From Triatoma infestans (lineage: Eukaryota > Arthropoda > Insecta > Hemiptera > Reduviidae), in NCBI GenBank assembly GCA_011037195.1, contig JAAEAF010000201.1, forward strand, positions 248,001 through 312,000: a stretch of DNA of 64,000 bases, written 5' to 3'. Made by a program: the position numbers and the translations under genes. Positions 33,418-43,989 of the stretch are shown piece after piece. The notes under the pieces are model-generated. The model was not told the origin of the DNA. It saw only the letters and a program-made list of their open reading frames with translations, and ran no database searches. Each line of letters begins with the position of its first letter. The stretch's first letter is position 1.

Positions 33418-34612
33418 CAATCAATTTATTCTTTTGTTTAAAGGCCTTTCGCCTTATTCAAGGAGTTTAGACATACGAGTATACTTAAATACATACATAA
33501 GTAAATTTAAGAATAATATCATAATTTGCCATTGGCACAATAATATTATAGTGATCATCAATAGAAAAAGATTCTACAATAAGCTAATACTAATGGAAAT
33601 TACTGCTTTTGATATTAGTTATTTGTGACAAAAGTAAATATCATAGCTTTTTTATTTGATTTGTTTGATTATACATTCATTTATATTGCAGATCAGTTTA
33701 TGTAATTCAATTTATAAAAGTTATAGTAAACTTTGCTATCTCCACAGTTTACGAGTAAATAAGAGGGGATGAAATAAATAAGTAATTACATAAAAAGAGA
33801 AAAAAATAATACATAAAAGGAGGGATTCAGCTAGAGATAATGTTAATAAAGGACTTTAAATTCGTCAATATTAAAGTTAGCATCCGGTATTTTATCCGTC
33901 GTAGCGTGCATATTAGTTTGTCCCTGACCGGTTTCGGATTTTCATCTATCGTCAGAGCAAATTCATCAAGTTCGTGTAGAGAGTTCACTTCAACTTAATG
34001 TTTCTGTAGGCTCACATTGTTGTAGTTATAAGGTTGTAAGATGTGGGATGGTTATATGGTTACGTTACTATATGTGTGTGTTTCATGACAAAGCGGAATT
34101 ACTATAAATCGTGATTAGACATTAGACACCTGCTTATAAATCGTGATTAGCCACCTGCAATGAAATTGCCTAAATATTTATTTCTAAAAAAATTGAAAAA
34201 ACTCCCATTCTAATAAATAATTGCTTATCGTGTCCGAAGAGTTAAAATTACACAAATTACAAGAGGTCGAAAACATCTGTTTAGAAGTTAGTTAATGGTG
34301 TTTTCACTAAAATTACGTTTATTTTGATTTTTCCGTTACTGTAACGGCATTTTTGGAACAGTGGGATCGTATGGGAGCCTCAATTTTCAAAGCTTTCAAG
34401 CAAATCTGTAATGTTTATTTACACTAAGAATGGTATAAAAAGCTTAAACATATTAATTATTTTTTCAAAAAACATTATTGCAATTATTATTTAAACTGTA
34501 CTATCCGATCATGTAATTAATATATTTGTAATTAGAAAATTATAAATGAAAATCTTATATTATATAATTATAATAAAAATGTAATGAATATTATTTTTTA
34601 TGAAACACTTCA

Positions 34613-35690
34613 AAACAATTTGCACGTAATGCCACATTGCATTTCAAACACTTGTTTGTTGTATTTTTCTTGCATTGACCACATTTAGTTTGTTTCTCAC
34701 CACTTCCAATAATGCGGTTATACCTATCGAACCTAACATTTTCAGGAACTCTTTTGTCCACAGCTTTTGCATAGGGCGTCCGATATTTTTTCTCGACGAA
34801 TATTTTTGAAAACTAGCATTAGTGATTTGCCTAGTAAAAGCCAGAAGATCTAATGATTTACTCTCTTCTTGTTCGCGAGGAGCCAAGCATTATTGACGGA
34901 CACATTTATGGGAAAGGCAATCAATTGGAAATACCATTTCATGCTTCTCTAATCTATTCTTTAGGTTGCTACATTACAGTCTAATCTATCTACTCCCCCC
35001 ATGTAATATTTTACTATTGCTGGCTGAGATATAGTAATTTCTTTTTTCGGCTCCCCTTTTTGTTTGACTCATTGGTTCGACTCCTACTTTGTTTGATCAA
35101 AGTGTAACAATGTCGTTATCATGATATTGTTAAAGAGAGATCCCGGAATTTTGATCTGTTATGTGATAATAAAACCCCCTTTGTTTTTTGGATATTTCCT
35201 TTATATCCATTAGAGGTGCTTTTTCAACTCTCATCTCTGATTGTTCCCGTTCCTGTGTTTCCCATTTCTTTTAGCGCGTCAACCAATTTTAATGATGTAA
35301 AAAAATTGTACAAATAAAGATTACATTTTCAGTCGAGCACTACATCCATCACTATAGAACCCCCTAGTCCTAAATTACTATATGTATTCCCAGTTTTAGC
35401 TCCTTGATCTAGTTTTAGCTCTGCTTCTATCAGGTAACCCAGCCTATTGCAAATACACCATATTTTATATCCAAATCTAGTTGGCTGTTATTATCGGATG
35501 GATTGAAATATTTCAACCATCCCTGATTTAGTAAATTCTATAATGGCCTAACTTTACTGAATTTGTCTTATTGGTTTAGATTAATGTTGCACACACATGA
35601 AAATATTTCATGATTTTCTTCGAATCTAGACCGAGACATCGAATTAGCTGCAGCAGTATTTAGACTTATACATAGACTTATCGCACAGAT
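34613..35690 (-). pseudogene. piggyBac-like transposase remnant
   Basis: Minus strand, read across several frames: MSRSRFEEN, then KFSKVRPL and LLNQGWLKYF, FGYKIWCICNRLGYL, GLGGSIVMDVV, YNFFTSLKLVDALKEMG, TGTIRDERVEKAPL and HDNDIVTL. These are followed by YYMGGVDRLDCNVAT (MGGVDRLD codons at 34979-35002), EMVFPIDCL and DLLAFTRQI. The C-terminal cysteine-rich finger reads CGQCKKNTTNKCLKCNV and ends NCFEVFHKK. Motif order and the MGGVD signature identify the DDE_Tnp_1_7 (piggyBac/PGBD) family, which cuts and pastes at TTAA. Stops and frame changes make it inactive, and I could not place its termini. Confidence 0.82.
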
Positions 35691-35704
35691 CTCTGACTAT
35701 ATTA

Positions 35705-36800
35705 ATTAACTTTCGGCTATAGTCTAGCTAACTTTTCCCGTAACTTCTGAGGCGAAATAGAATCAAAAACCTTCTGGAAGTCTACAAAGACTCCATAGAC
35801 TTTTGCCCTCTTATTTCTTGAGACTTCCGTCGACACTATAAAGATTCCGCTCTGCAGCCTTTACCGCTTCTTCCTAACTGTTCGTCAAGTAGCAGCTTTT
35901 TATCCTCCACCCATTCCGTAAGCCTTTTAGTTAGAATTCTACGGATGATTTTAACTGTATTGTTCACCATGGCAATACGCCGATAATTAGAAGGGTAAAT
36001 TAAATTAAAATCGGGTAATTAAATTAAAAATTATTTTTAATTTAATTTTATCCCAATTTTCAGGAATCTTTTCTTTTTCAAAAACTGATTTAAAAATATC
36101 TAGTTAATTGGGGCACCCAATTTGGGGGCAACACTTTAAAGGATTCATTAATAATTTCGTCAGCACCAGGTGCTTTGTTTAACTTGCAAGCATTAATACT
36201 CTCAATTACCTCTTCTAATGTTACTTCTACATCCAAAAATGGATGACTGCATTGCGAAAGAGGAAGTATAATAGCAGACATTGTGGAGTAAATAGATTGT
36301 AGATACGTATCCCAAGTTTCAATAGTTATAGGGCTAGAAGCGGTGTAATTTTTATTTTTTAATTTATTAAATGTATTCCAAAACTGTTTGCTATCTTTAG
36401 AATTACTTAAATTAAACTTAATACAATCCTAATAACAATTTTTCGCGTCCCAAATATTTTTTTATATTTTTGTTTTGTGGAAATAAATTCTTTATCTTAT
36501 CTGCAGTTTTTCTTTAATTCTTTTTTCAGTAATTAACAATCTTTAATATACCATGGTTTATTCTCATATTGGGTATTAACGTTTTTTAATGACTTGTTTT
36601 CAATCCACTCTGAATTAATGTTGTGTTTACCGCACTTGTGAAATTTTCATTGATTTTATCAACGGAGTCACTATGGAAATATTTTATTAGAATTATTGAG
36701 GATTTTAGAAAAATTTTCAATAAAAAAAAGGTTCCTTATGATGAATAGACACTTCCTTATTTTTCATTGGTGAAGGGTTATAAAAATTATTTGAAAATTC
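35705..36800 (-). pseudogene. LINE linker and RT remnant, relative of the intact LINE
   Basis: On the minus strand: DSVDKINENFTSAVNTTLI, ENKPWYIKD, SKQFWNTFNKLKNKN, ITIETWDTYLQSIYS, VTLEEVIESINACKLNKAPG, ADEIINESFKVLPPNW, EKEKIPENWDKI and NYRRIAMVNNTVKIIRRIL. The palm motif VYGVFVDFQKVFDS comes last, near 35770. The order matches residues of about 310-640 in the intact LINE ORF2 at 40114 (for example SKQFWSLVKYYN and GIFVDFQKAFDT). The active-site part is missing, and the fragment stops next to the piggyBac remnant. Confidence 0.78.
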
Positions 36801-37391
36801 ATTAAATATCTAAAAAACAAGGCATGTGATTAGAAAATTCAGGCATAGTACCCACTCTAAACATTATGCGGAAGTGAAGAAATTGGGAGCTAATCCAGAT
36901 CTGATCAATAACGGTACAACCTTGGCTACTAACGTATGTATAAGAGGCAGGATAATCTCTACTAGATCAACCATTACACGCCCAGAAACCAAAGCATTCC
37001 ATCACCTCTGTCAGCCACAAACCATGATCATTGAAAGTTCTATCAAGCGAAGCTCTGACAAATTTCTGTTGACGGGAGCAATAAGGAATTCTCAAAAACC
37101 ATCTCATCAGTTGAATTTAAATCTGAGATTCGCCGACAATATCATTTTACTTCGACTGAATTGTGTGAATAATTCACAAAGCACATTTCTAAACTTATCA
37201 AATACACTTTTTTGAGATTTTGGTTTAATATATACATTACCGATTATAAGAGTTTTTTTATTTAATTTATATTTAAAAAAAAATCAAACATTTGAAACTT
37301 CGACAACCTCGACTTCCTTCAAAGTCATTAAGAAAAATCAAAGTTATAAAGAAAATAAATAGCCCTCCGATAGACAGCCCAATTTATATAT

Positions 37392-37686
37392 ATTATACTG
37401 AAGTAGTAGAAGAGAGCATAACGCTGATGTTCCTCCAGAATCTCAATCAATTTTCCCGTAAAAATATTACAAGTAAAAGTGATTGAAGTGATTGGTATTT
37501 TATAAGTGTAGATATTATACCAAGCTTAAAGAAAATCACGAAAAACTGAAAAAAAAAACATTGAGTAGAGAAATCCTAATCTTGCCCGAAATTTTCTTGT
37601 CTAATGCGTTGGTAGTGCCTAAACGGAATACCAAGTTTGAGCTTCTTGCAACTTTTCGTTTTTTGTTTTTTTTTAGATATTCTGTT

Positions 37687-37724
<38 letters not shown>

Positions 37725-37848
37725 ATTCGCAAAAAAAATCATTTCGTATTCAGGTGATCCCAAAACTTGTATTTCCGGTAAAAACTCAATTTCGAAAATC
37801 TGGCAAGATTGCAATACTTCCTCTTACTAGGAGTAAGAGAAAGTAAAA
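37392..37848 (+). repeat. R-family copy, 3' half
   Basis: It continues the copy from 33417. The 3' module has CCTAAACGGAATACCAAGTT, a CA microsatellite (about 37693-37722), ACTTGTATTTCCGG, CAATTTCGAAAATCTGGCA and a well-preserved terminal hairpin CTCTTACTAGGAGTAAGAG. Confidence 0.78.
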
Positions 37849-37871
37849 ACAGATCATAACAAAGGCAGGAA

Positions 37872-38080
37872 AGGGAATAGCTAAGTTGTTAGAGTGCTGG
37901 ACTCCCACGCGGAGGACCGGGTTCGATTTTGTGTTCCCTGTGCTGCCCTTAGATTTTTTCTTCCTAGGAGCACTATAGCTCACTGTCCGGTGATGGACAT
38001 TGTTGTTTGTAACGCGAGAACACTGTCCGGAGGCCGGCAGTGACTGGGAATGCTCCGGGCGCCAATGACCATATTAAAAT
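37872..38080 (+). repeat. tRNA-derived SINE
   Basis: Second plus-strand copy of the SINE at 18731, inserted just after an R-family end. The B-box GGGTTCGATTTT is at 37919-37930. The head shares CTGGACTCCCACGCGGAGGA, and the body shares CACTGTCCGGTGATGG and CTCCGGGCGCCAATGAC. The start of the head differs, so the A-box is weak. Confidence 0.8.
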
Positions 38081-39186
38081 ACAAAACAAATGCATAAGCT
38101 TCATTTGTTTTGTATGAGAAATGTATGGTGAGAGGAAATTTCACGTCCGTGGATTATGGCTTGGTTCTCGTGGCATACCCTAGCTGACGAGGTAAATTTT
38201 TTGACCAAGTTGAAATACTAAACACTTGCCAACCTTTGCTGAATGAACTATTTTTTATTCACTAGGGATTTATAAGTTTCATTTACATGAAGGATAGGTT
38301 TGAATTATATATTTTAGCTATTAAATTGAATAATAAGACGTTATCTCAGCCTGTGATAGATAAATTCTTATATATTTTATAACTTTATATATTGTTGTTA
38401 ATGTTCATTTTCTTAATCAAAGTTTTTTTATTTTTATTTTAGAAACACAATTATTAGCATCATTATTCCATGAAACATTTTATGCAAACTAAAACTGTTA
38501 CATACTCGTATATATTTAAACAGAATATAATTTTTGATTGATGAGGAGGCTGTGTATATAGTAACACAATTACCCAATGTAGTTGTGCAGCCGCGCTATT
38601 GTTGTGAAGTGTTTTCTTCTTCCCTGGATGTCACTCTCAATCTGTCTTTCTCTTGTCCTTTATCCGAGCTAATCTTTCTTTCCCATGCAATACAATCATC
38701 TATATGTATAAAACTATATAATTTCATTTCATCAGAGGTTCTGTGTTACCTCTGACACGAGTAAGATCGGCTCTGTATTTTTCGAAGTAAAACGGTGTTT
38801 ATATAGAGAGTTACGTTGTGATTTTTGATGTGTACGTTCAACTAAACTAGTACGTTATTGTGGTAAAATTTCAAGCATTTTTATCGAACAGTTTTTTAAA
38901 TATAAGTGATTGAAATATTGAATGAATAGTGAAACTATCATATATAGCAGAGAGTAAGTGAATTGGAGGGGAGAGCAGTGAACAGATTCAGTGGCGTGGT
39001 AGGGGTATTTGTTCAGAAGACTGCGAGATTGTAAATAAACAATATATTTGTTTGAATCCAACTTTGCCTCTTTAATATATCTAAAGTAAATACAATTTTA
39101 TTATTATACTTTAACAAATCTACTAGCACTTCAGGGCTTTGATCATAAATTTAATTTAATTTGAGAATATTTTAACAAAACTGAAT
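38081..39186 (+). other. Probable 5' flank and 5' UTR of the intact LINE
   Basis: No gene is visible. The exact 5' end of the LINE is undetermined. A perfect 8-bp stem (TCAGAGGT at 38732-38739, ACCTCTGA at 38748-38755) lies 430 bp upstream of ORF1. I found no convincing duplication matching the 3' flank. Confidence 0.4.
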
Positions 39187-40107
39187 ATGACTGGAAAAAT
39201 TACATTAGAAGAAATAGCGAATTTGATTAAAGGTCTGCAAGTTGAAATCCGCCAAGGTAATGAACAATTTCAAATTTACAGGGATCAACTTGAAAATACT
39301 AAGCAGCGAGTTTCAGATTTGGAGAGCATACAAATTGACATAATAAGAGTTTTAGATGAAACACAAAGTGAAGTAAAAAATTTGAATGAATCTCAAAGAA
39401 GAAATAATTTAATATTATTTAATGTAAAAGAAGAGCAAGGTGAAACTATAACGGACCTTTTGAATTTAGTGAGAGATATATTTTTAACTAAATTGGAAAT
39501 TACATTGATGCCAACTGATATCAGTGATATTTACAGAATGGGGAAAATTAAAGGTGAACGGCCCATTCTTGTTAAATTACATTGTCTTTGGCAAAAGTTT
39601 GAAATTCTCAAGGCAGCAAAAAAATTACGAGGCAGTAACATTTTTATTTCAGAGGATTTTTCTCCGGAAGTGAGGGAAGATAGAAAACAATTAGTGCCAT
39701 ATCTGCTTAAAGCTCGTGAAGAAAATCAGCTGGCCTATATTAGGAGAAATAAACTTGTGGTTAATGGATCTCAATACTCTGTCGAGAATTGTAAAAAGTT
39801 ATTTAAATTAACTGATGATGTAGAATGTTTGGTACCACTAAATTCTGAAAGTATTTCTCAGACTGATAAAGTTATTTCAAATGAAGAAGTTGTGTTACCA
39901 AACAGTAGTTCCATGGTGAAAGATAACCCTCGATATGTGAGTATAAGAAACCGAGGAACACCTAGAACCTCTAAGCGGAAGGCGGAATCAAAAACCTCTC
40001 CTCCGTTACGAAAATTCAAGTCAATAGAAAGTTTCATCAAAAGATTTGACCAGAAAACTATGGTGGAGGCCAAGGAAGTGAATGCAGTGAAAGATAAGGC
40101 TACATAG
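39187..40107 (+). CDS. LINE ORF1 protein (coiled coil plus L1-type RNA-binding domain)
   Basis: 306 codons, uninterrupted. Residues of about 15-70 are heptad-rich (EQFQIYRDQLENTKQ, SDLESIQIDIIRVLDE) and would form a coiled coil for multimerisation. Residues of about 71-135 (RRNNLILFNVKEEQG, DIYRMGKIKGERPILVKL) fit the RRM-like domain of L1-type ORF1 proteins. Residues 136-205 (KFEILKAAKKLRGSNIF, EDRKQLVPYLLKAREENQL) fit the C-terminal domain. The tail is basic and Ser-rich. It is expected to coat element RNA in the cytoplasm. Its stop lies 6 bp before the ORF2 start, suggesting re-initiation. Three dead relatives nearby preserve the same LRGSN block or its neighbours. Confidence 0.85.
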   Translation: MTGKITLEEIANLIKGLQVEIRQGNEQFQIYRDQLENTKQRVSDLESIQIDIIRVLDETQSEVKNLNESQRRNNLILFNVKEEQGETITDLLNLVRDIFLTKLEITLMPTDISDIYRMGKIKGERPILVKLHCLWQKFEILKAAKKLRGSNIFISEDFSPEVREDRKQLVPYLLKAREENQLAYIRRNKLVVNGSQYSVENCKKLFKLTDDVECLVPLNSESISQTDKVISNEEVVLPNSSSMVKDNPRYVSIRNRGTPRTSKRKAESKTSPPLRKFKSIESFIKRFDQKTMVEAKEVNAVKDKAT

Positions 40108-40113
40108 CAAAGA

Positions 40114-43100
40114 ATGTGTTCGTTTAATAATGGCTTTGAACAATCAGGTAACTCTACTAAATGTAATAAATCAGTATTTAATGTTGAAAACTTATCATTT
40201 GGTTTTTGGAATATGAATGGTTTTAAAAATCTGTTCGAATTAGATTGTAAGGAAAGAGATGTACTAGGAAAATTAAATGTAATTTGCCTAACAGAAACTT
40301 GGGCTCTGAATGAAGTGAAATTACCTGATTATCTAAGTGAATATAATGTATTTTATAGTAAAGCAGTTAGAGATAAGTCTAGAGGGCGCGCTAGTGGCGG
40401 TCTGCTGGTATTAATTCAAAATACAGTTAATGATGTCGAAATTGTTGAGATCACACAGCTTTATATTATAGTTCGTTTTTCTTTAAATGACAAACAGTTT
40501 ATTTTAGGAAATTTCTATTGGCCACCTACAGCCGATATTGAATTTTGTACTGAGTCGCTTGATCGGGTTTTGTTTGATTTAGAAGTTAAGTATTCAAATA
40601 ATATATGTAAAATATTTGGAGGGGATTACAACTGCCGCATAGGAAATTTAAATTCTTTTGAAAATGATTTTTTTGACGGTCTTAATATAACTGGGGAGAG
40701 ATTTGTGCTAGATAAAACAATTAACTTCAGAGGTAATAAGCTTATTGATGTAATGGTGTCTAGAGGAATGTTTGTGTGCAATGGTAGAAGTGTTTCGGAT
40801 ACCCCAGGCAACTTTACTTATATCAGTAGTAATGGTAGTAGTATTATTGACCAAGTTTGGACAAATTTGGCATCACTAAATATAATTAAAGATTTTAAAG
40901 TAATTCATTTTTCTGAATTGTCTTGTCATTTGTTGTGTCAGCTTGAATTCAATTTTGACATTATCAGAAGCTGCCCTGGTGAAGTAAGCGGTAATGCCGA
41001 ATATTACGAATCTGTCCAATGGAATATTGATAGTGTAAAATTGTTTCAAAATAATTTATACTGCCATAATATCTATTTCAATAGTTCTGATATAGATGAT
41101 CTAAATTCGAATTTTCTTGTAGCGGTTTACAGATCTTTAATAAGCTGCGGTATGATTGTTTCTAGAAAAGTTAATGATTATCCTAAGAAATTTAACAGTA
41201 ATCAATCTTGGTTTAATGACGAGTTGAAACTTATTAAGAAAGAAGTTAAACAAAAATATAAACTGTATAGGCAAAATATAAATAATTCAAATTTACTTAC
41301 AGATTTTTTAAATATAAAGAAAGCGTATAAAAACATTGTTAAAAAAGAAAAACATAAATTTAATTCTGAACTTATAAACAAATTTTCTAATGTTAAGAAT
41401 AGTAAACAGTTTTGGAGCTTAGTAAAGTATTACAATGCAAAACCATATAATCGAAATGTTATAGATCTAACAACCTGGAGTGAATTTTTTAAAAATGTTC
41501 ATCCTCAGAAAATTAACCTATGTAATACATTTCACTCTGTTATTGATCCTTTTCTAGATAGGGATTTTGATTTAGGAGAACTACAACTGGCAATAATGGA
41601 AGGTAAAAATATGAAATCTCCTGGTTTAGACAAAATACCTAATGAAATTTATAAACATTTAACACCCGAATGGGAGCATTATATTTTAAATATGTTTAAT
41701 GTAATCCTTGATAAAGAAAATATTCCCAAGATGTGGTCCAGAATTCAGATGTCCATGCTCTTTAAAAAAGGAGATAGATCGGTACCAGATAATTATCGAG
41801 GAATTGCTCTGATTAATTGTATTTGCAAGTTGTTTACTAGTATATTAAGCAAAAGAATTTATGAATGGGCCGAATTACATAATATTTTACCGGAAGAACA
41901 AGCCGGATTCAGAAAAGGAAGAGGGTGTCTGGACCATTTGTTCATACTGAATGCCATGCTTAACATACATACAAGATTGAAAAAGAGTTATTTCTTGGGA
42001 ATATTTGTTGATTTCCAAAAAGCGTTTGATACGGTGAATCAAGACAAATTATGGCTTAAATTATATAGTCTTGGATTAAGCGGAAAATTGATAAGAATAA
42101 TAAAAAATTTGTATGATGGCGCCACATTATGTTTAAAGATAAATAATAGATATAGTCAAGACATAAATATTACCCAGGGAGTTCTTCAGGGCGAATGTTT
42201 GAGCCCTCTTTTATTTGTGCTTTACATATGCGATATAATACAGTTTTTTGAAAAACATAATCTCACGGGTCTTAGTGTAAACTCAGGAAAAGAACTATTG
42301 ATGTTGCTCTTTGCGGATGACATTCTTATATTTGGTCAGTCATGGAGAGATAGCGTGGAAAAGTTAAAAGTGTTAGAGAAATATTGTAATGATAACTCCA
42401 TTGCTTTAAATCCAGAAAAAACGAAAATTATCCCGTTTAGTCGATCGAATAGGTCCAGAAATTTTAAAAGTATATACTGGAAGGATAAGCCTTTGTTATT
42501 TGAAACTAATTATGTTTATTTGGGAGTCCCATTCTGTTCAAATACCAAATTTAGATATACTGCCCAATATTTTTTGAGTAAAACATCCCCTCAAATAGGC
42601 AAAGTAATTAATATTCTGTCAAAAAGTAAAAGTCGATCCTGGGAGCCCAAAACTAAATTATTTGATGCCATAGTCTCTGCCACTCTCCTATACGGATCAG
42701 AAATTTGGAGTAGTAGATATCTGAATGTAGTGGAGAGAGCTCAGGTAAAATTTTTCAAACAAATAATGTGTTGGCCCAGAAACACTCCTGATTACATGGT
42801 GAGGTTAGAATCAGGGCGTTATCCTCTGAGTTCACAGATTTTAAAAAGAATTCTTAATTACTGGAAAAGAATTTTAAAAATGAGTGATGACCGACTTCCA
42901 AAATTATGTTTTAAAAGACTTAAGGATTTACATAAACTGGATGGTAATAGAGTGGAGTGGAATTGGTTTTCACAGTTGCAGAATTGGCTAAGTGTGTTAG
43001 GGGAGCCTGATATTGCTTTTACTGAGAATGTCGAGAATTTAGATAGTAAAATTTCAGACTTAGTAACAAAATGGAACAATCATGTTGTTTCACTGGATAT

Positions 43101-43527
43101 TGAGCGAGTACTCCACTCTGGCTATAACACTATTTACAGAAATATTGGAAACTTGGGAGTTATGGAAAAATATCTCACTTATAAGACTGCGATTGATAAA
43201 CTCCGAGTGGTAAGCCAGATGAGACTAACGAGTGACAAATCTATTAGGATATGGCATAGCAAGGGTGGATGCCAAGTTATTGATTCTCAGGAATTATGTA
43301 CATTATGTAACTTAAATGCCAATGAAACACTGGAACACTTCTTACTCCATTGCCCTCTTTACTCCCCTATTAGGAATCATTACTTAAAACACCTTATTAT
43401 AGATAATGAAAACAATAATACTACTTTAATTAAATTATTGACCATTACCTCTGAAGAACATTTAAATAAACTATATTATTATGCGACGGGCGCTCTAAAA
43501 TTAAGAGCATTTGTAATAAATGAATAA
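40114..43527 (+). CDS. LINE ORF2 polyprotein: AP endonuclease and reverse transcriptase, intact
   Basis: 1137 codons without a stop. The endonuclease (about residues 27-280) shows FWNMNG (Asn33 or Asn35), LTETW (Glu61), GGDYNCRIG (Asp171, Asn173) and IIDQVW (Asp246). The final Ser-Asp-His is Ser-Cys-His (270-272). The RT (about 490-790) shows MKSPGLDKIPNE, NYRGIALINCICKL, EEQAGFRKGRGCLDHL, GIFVDFQKAFDTV (Asp633), GVLQGECLSPLLF and LLFADDILIFG (FADD at residues 733-736, bases 42310-42321). The thumb has YVYLGVPFCSN and LLYGSEIWSS. The C-terminus has Cys1062-x2-Cys-x9-His1075-x4-Cys1080. There is no RNase H. I do not assign a clade with confidence. Apart from the Cys271 change it looks competent and recent. 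Confidence 0.9.
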   Translation: MCSFNNGFEQSGNSTKCNKSVFNVENLSFGFWNMNGFKNLFELDCKERDVLGKLNVICLTETWALNEVKLPDYLSEYNVFYSKAVRDKSRGRASGGLLVLIQNTVNDVEIVEITQLYIIVRFSLNDKQFILGNFYWPPTADIEFCTESLDRVLFDLEVKYSNNICKIFGGDYNCRIGNLNSFENDFFDGLNITGERFVLDKTINFRGNKLIDVMVSRGMFVCNGRSVSDTPGNFTYISSNGSSIIDQVWTNLASLNIIKDFKVIHFSELSCHLLCQLEFNFDIIRSCPGEVSGNAEYYESVQWNIDSVKLFQNNLYCHNIYFNSSDIDDLNSNFLVAVYRSLISCGMIVSRKVNDYPKKFNSNQSWFNDELKLIKKEVKQKYKLYRQNINNSNLLTDFLNIKKAYKNIVKKEKHKFNSELINKFSNVKNSKQFWSLVKYYNAKPYNRNVIDLTTWSEFFKNVHPQKINLCNTFHSVIDPFLDRDFDLGELQLAIMEGKNMKSPGLDKIPNEIYKHLTPEWEHYILNMFNVILDKENIPKMWSRIQMSMLFKKGDRSVPDNYRGIALINCICKLFTSILSKRIYEWAELHNILPEEQAGFRKGRGCLDHLFILNAMLNIHTRLKKSYFLGIFVDFQKAFDTVNQDKLWLKLYSLGLSGKLIRIIKNLYDGATLCLKINNRYSQDINITQGVLQGECLSPLLFVLYICDIIQFFEKHNLTGLSVNSGKELLMLLFADDILIFGQSWRDSVEKLKVLEKYCNDNSIALNPEKTKIIPFSRSNRSRNFKSIYWKDKPLLFETNYVYLGVPFCSNTKFRYTAQYFLSKTSPQIGKVINILSKSKSRSWEPKTKLFDAIVSATLLYGSEIWSSRYLNVVERAQVKFFKQIMCWPRNTPDYMVRLESGRYPLSSQILKRILNYWKRILKMSDDRLPKLCFKRLKDLHKLDGNRVEWNWFSQLQNWLSVLGEPDIAFTENVENLDSKISDLVTKWNNHVVSLDIERVLHSGYNTIYRNIGNLGVMEKYLTYKTAIDKLRVVSQMRLTSDKSIRIWHSKGGCQVIDSQELCTLCNLNANETLEHFLLHCPLYSPIRNHYLKHLIIDNENNNTTLIKLLTITSEEHLNKLYYYATGALKLRAFVINE

Positions 43528-43880
43528 ATACCACAGTTATCAAATTTTAATACTAAGTTGTAAATAGGTTTGAAAAAAAAAAAAAAAAGTTTTGGATAAA
43601 AATGAGTAATTATATAATTATCATTATACATATATATATAAATATATAATGAGTATTGTATTAGAATAATTTTGTCGGTAATAGAAATTATGTATTATGT
43701 ATGAAAAGTTCATATTCATTTTATTAATAGTTTGTATTCTAGTAGCTTTTGTTTTCTCTTTTTTTGTTTTTGTAAGCATGTTTTATTTTTTCTTTAGTTT
43801 GTAAAAAATATGGGCAAACACAGAACCCCTGTAATGTTTTTGTAAAAAAAACTAAATACAGTATTTCTATCTATCTACTA
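43528..43880 (+). other. 3' UTR and tail of the intact LINE
   Basis: A+T-rich 3' UTR with a 16-base A-run near 43574-43589. It ends in ACTAAATACAGTATTTC followed by a short TATC repeat (about 43867-43877). This microsatellite-like tail is probably the true 3' end. Confidence 0.6.
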
Positions 43881-43989
43881 CCCTCAAAGCTATCATTTGG
43901 TGCCATCAAACTTCTGAATTCTGGCACCATTATGAATAAAATTGAAAAAAAGTCATTGGAATGTTTTCCTGTTTCATCTGAACACAAAT

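Larger units (their letters stand above)
33418..37391 (-). mobile_element. Composite insertion: dead LINE with a dead piggyBac-like element
   Basis: The left edge on the minus strand looks like a LINE 3' end (GGCGAAAGGCCTTTAAAC, then AATAAATTGATTG). The right portion carries a LINE linker and RT on the minus strand. Between them is a piggyBac-like transposase remnant. I infer that a minus-strand LINE inserted into the R-family copy and was later hit by piggyBac. Within it, 33500-34600 is mostly unrecognised. A 16-bp direct repeat TATAAATCGTGATTAG lies at 34103-34118 and 34135-34150. 36826-37215 has a plus-strand frame with RFADNIILL that faintly resembles an RT active site. Confidence 0.55.

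Noticed and set aside
33900..33960. Hammerhead ribozyme
   Set aside because: A CTGACGA..CGAAAC arrangement exists on the minus strand, but stem II needs an unpaired extra base and only three good pairs form. The canonical core is not met.
36826..37215. 129-codon plus-strand frame as an RT gene
   Set aside because: Only the short RFADNIILL stretch resembles an RT active site, and the surrounding motifs are absent.
38160..38190. Target duplication for the intact LINE (TACCCT near 38177 and 43880)
   Set aside because: Only six bases match, which is expected by chance, so the 5' end remains undefined.
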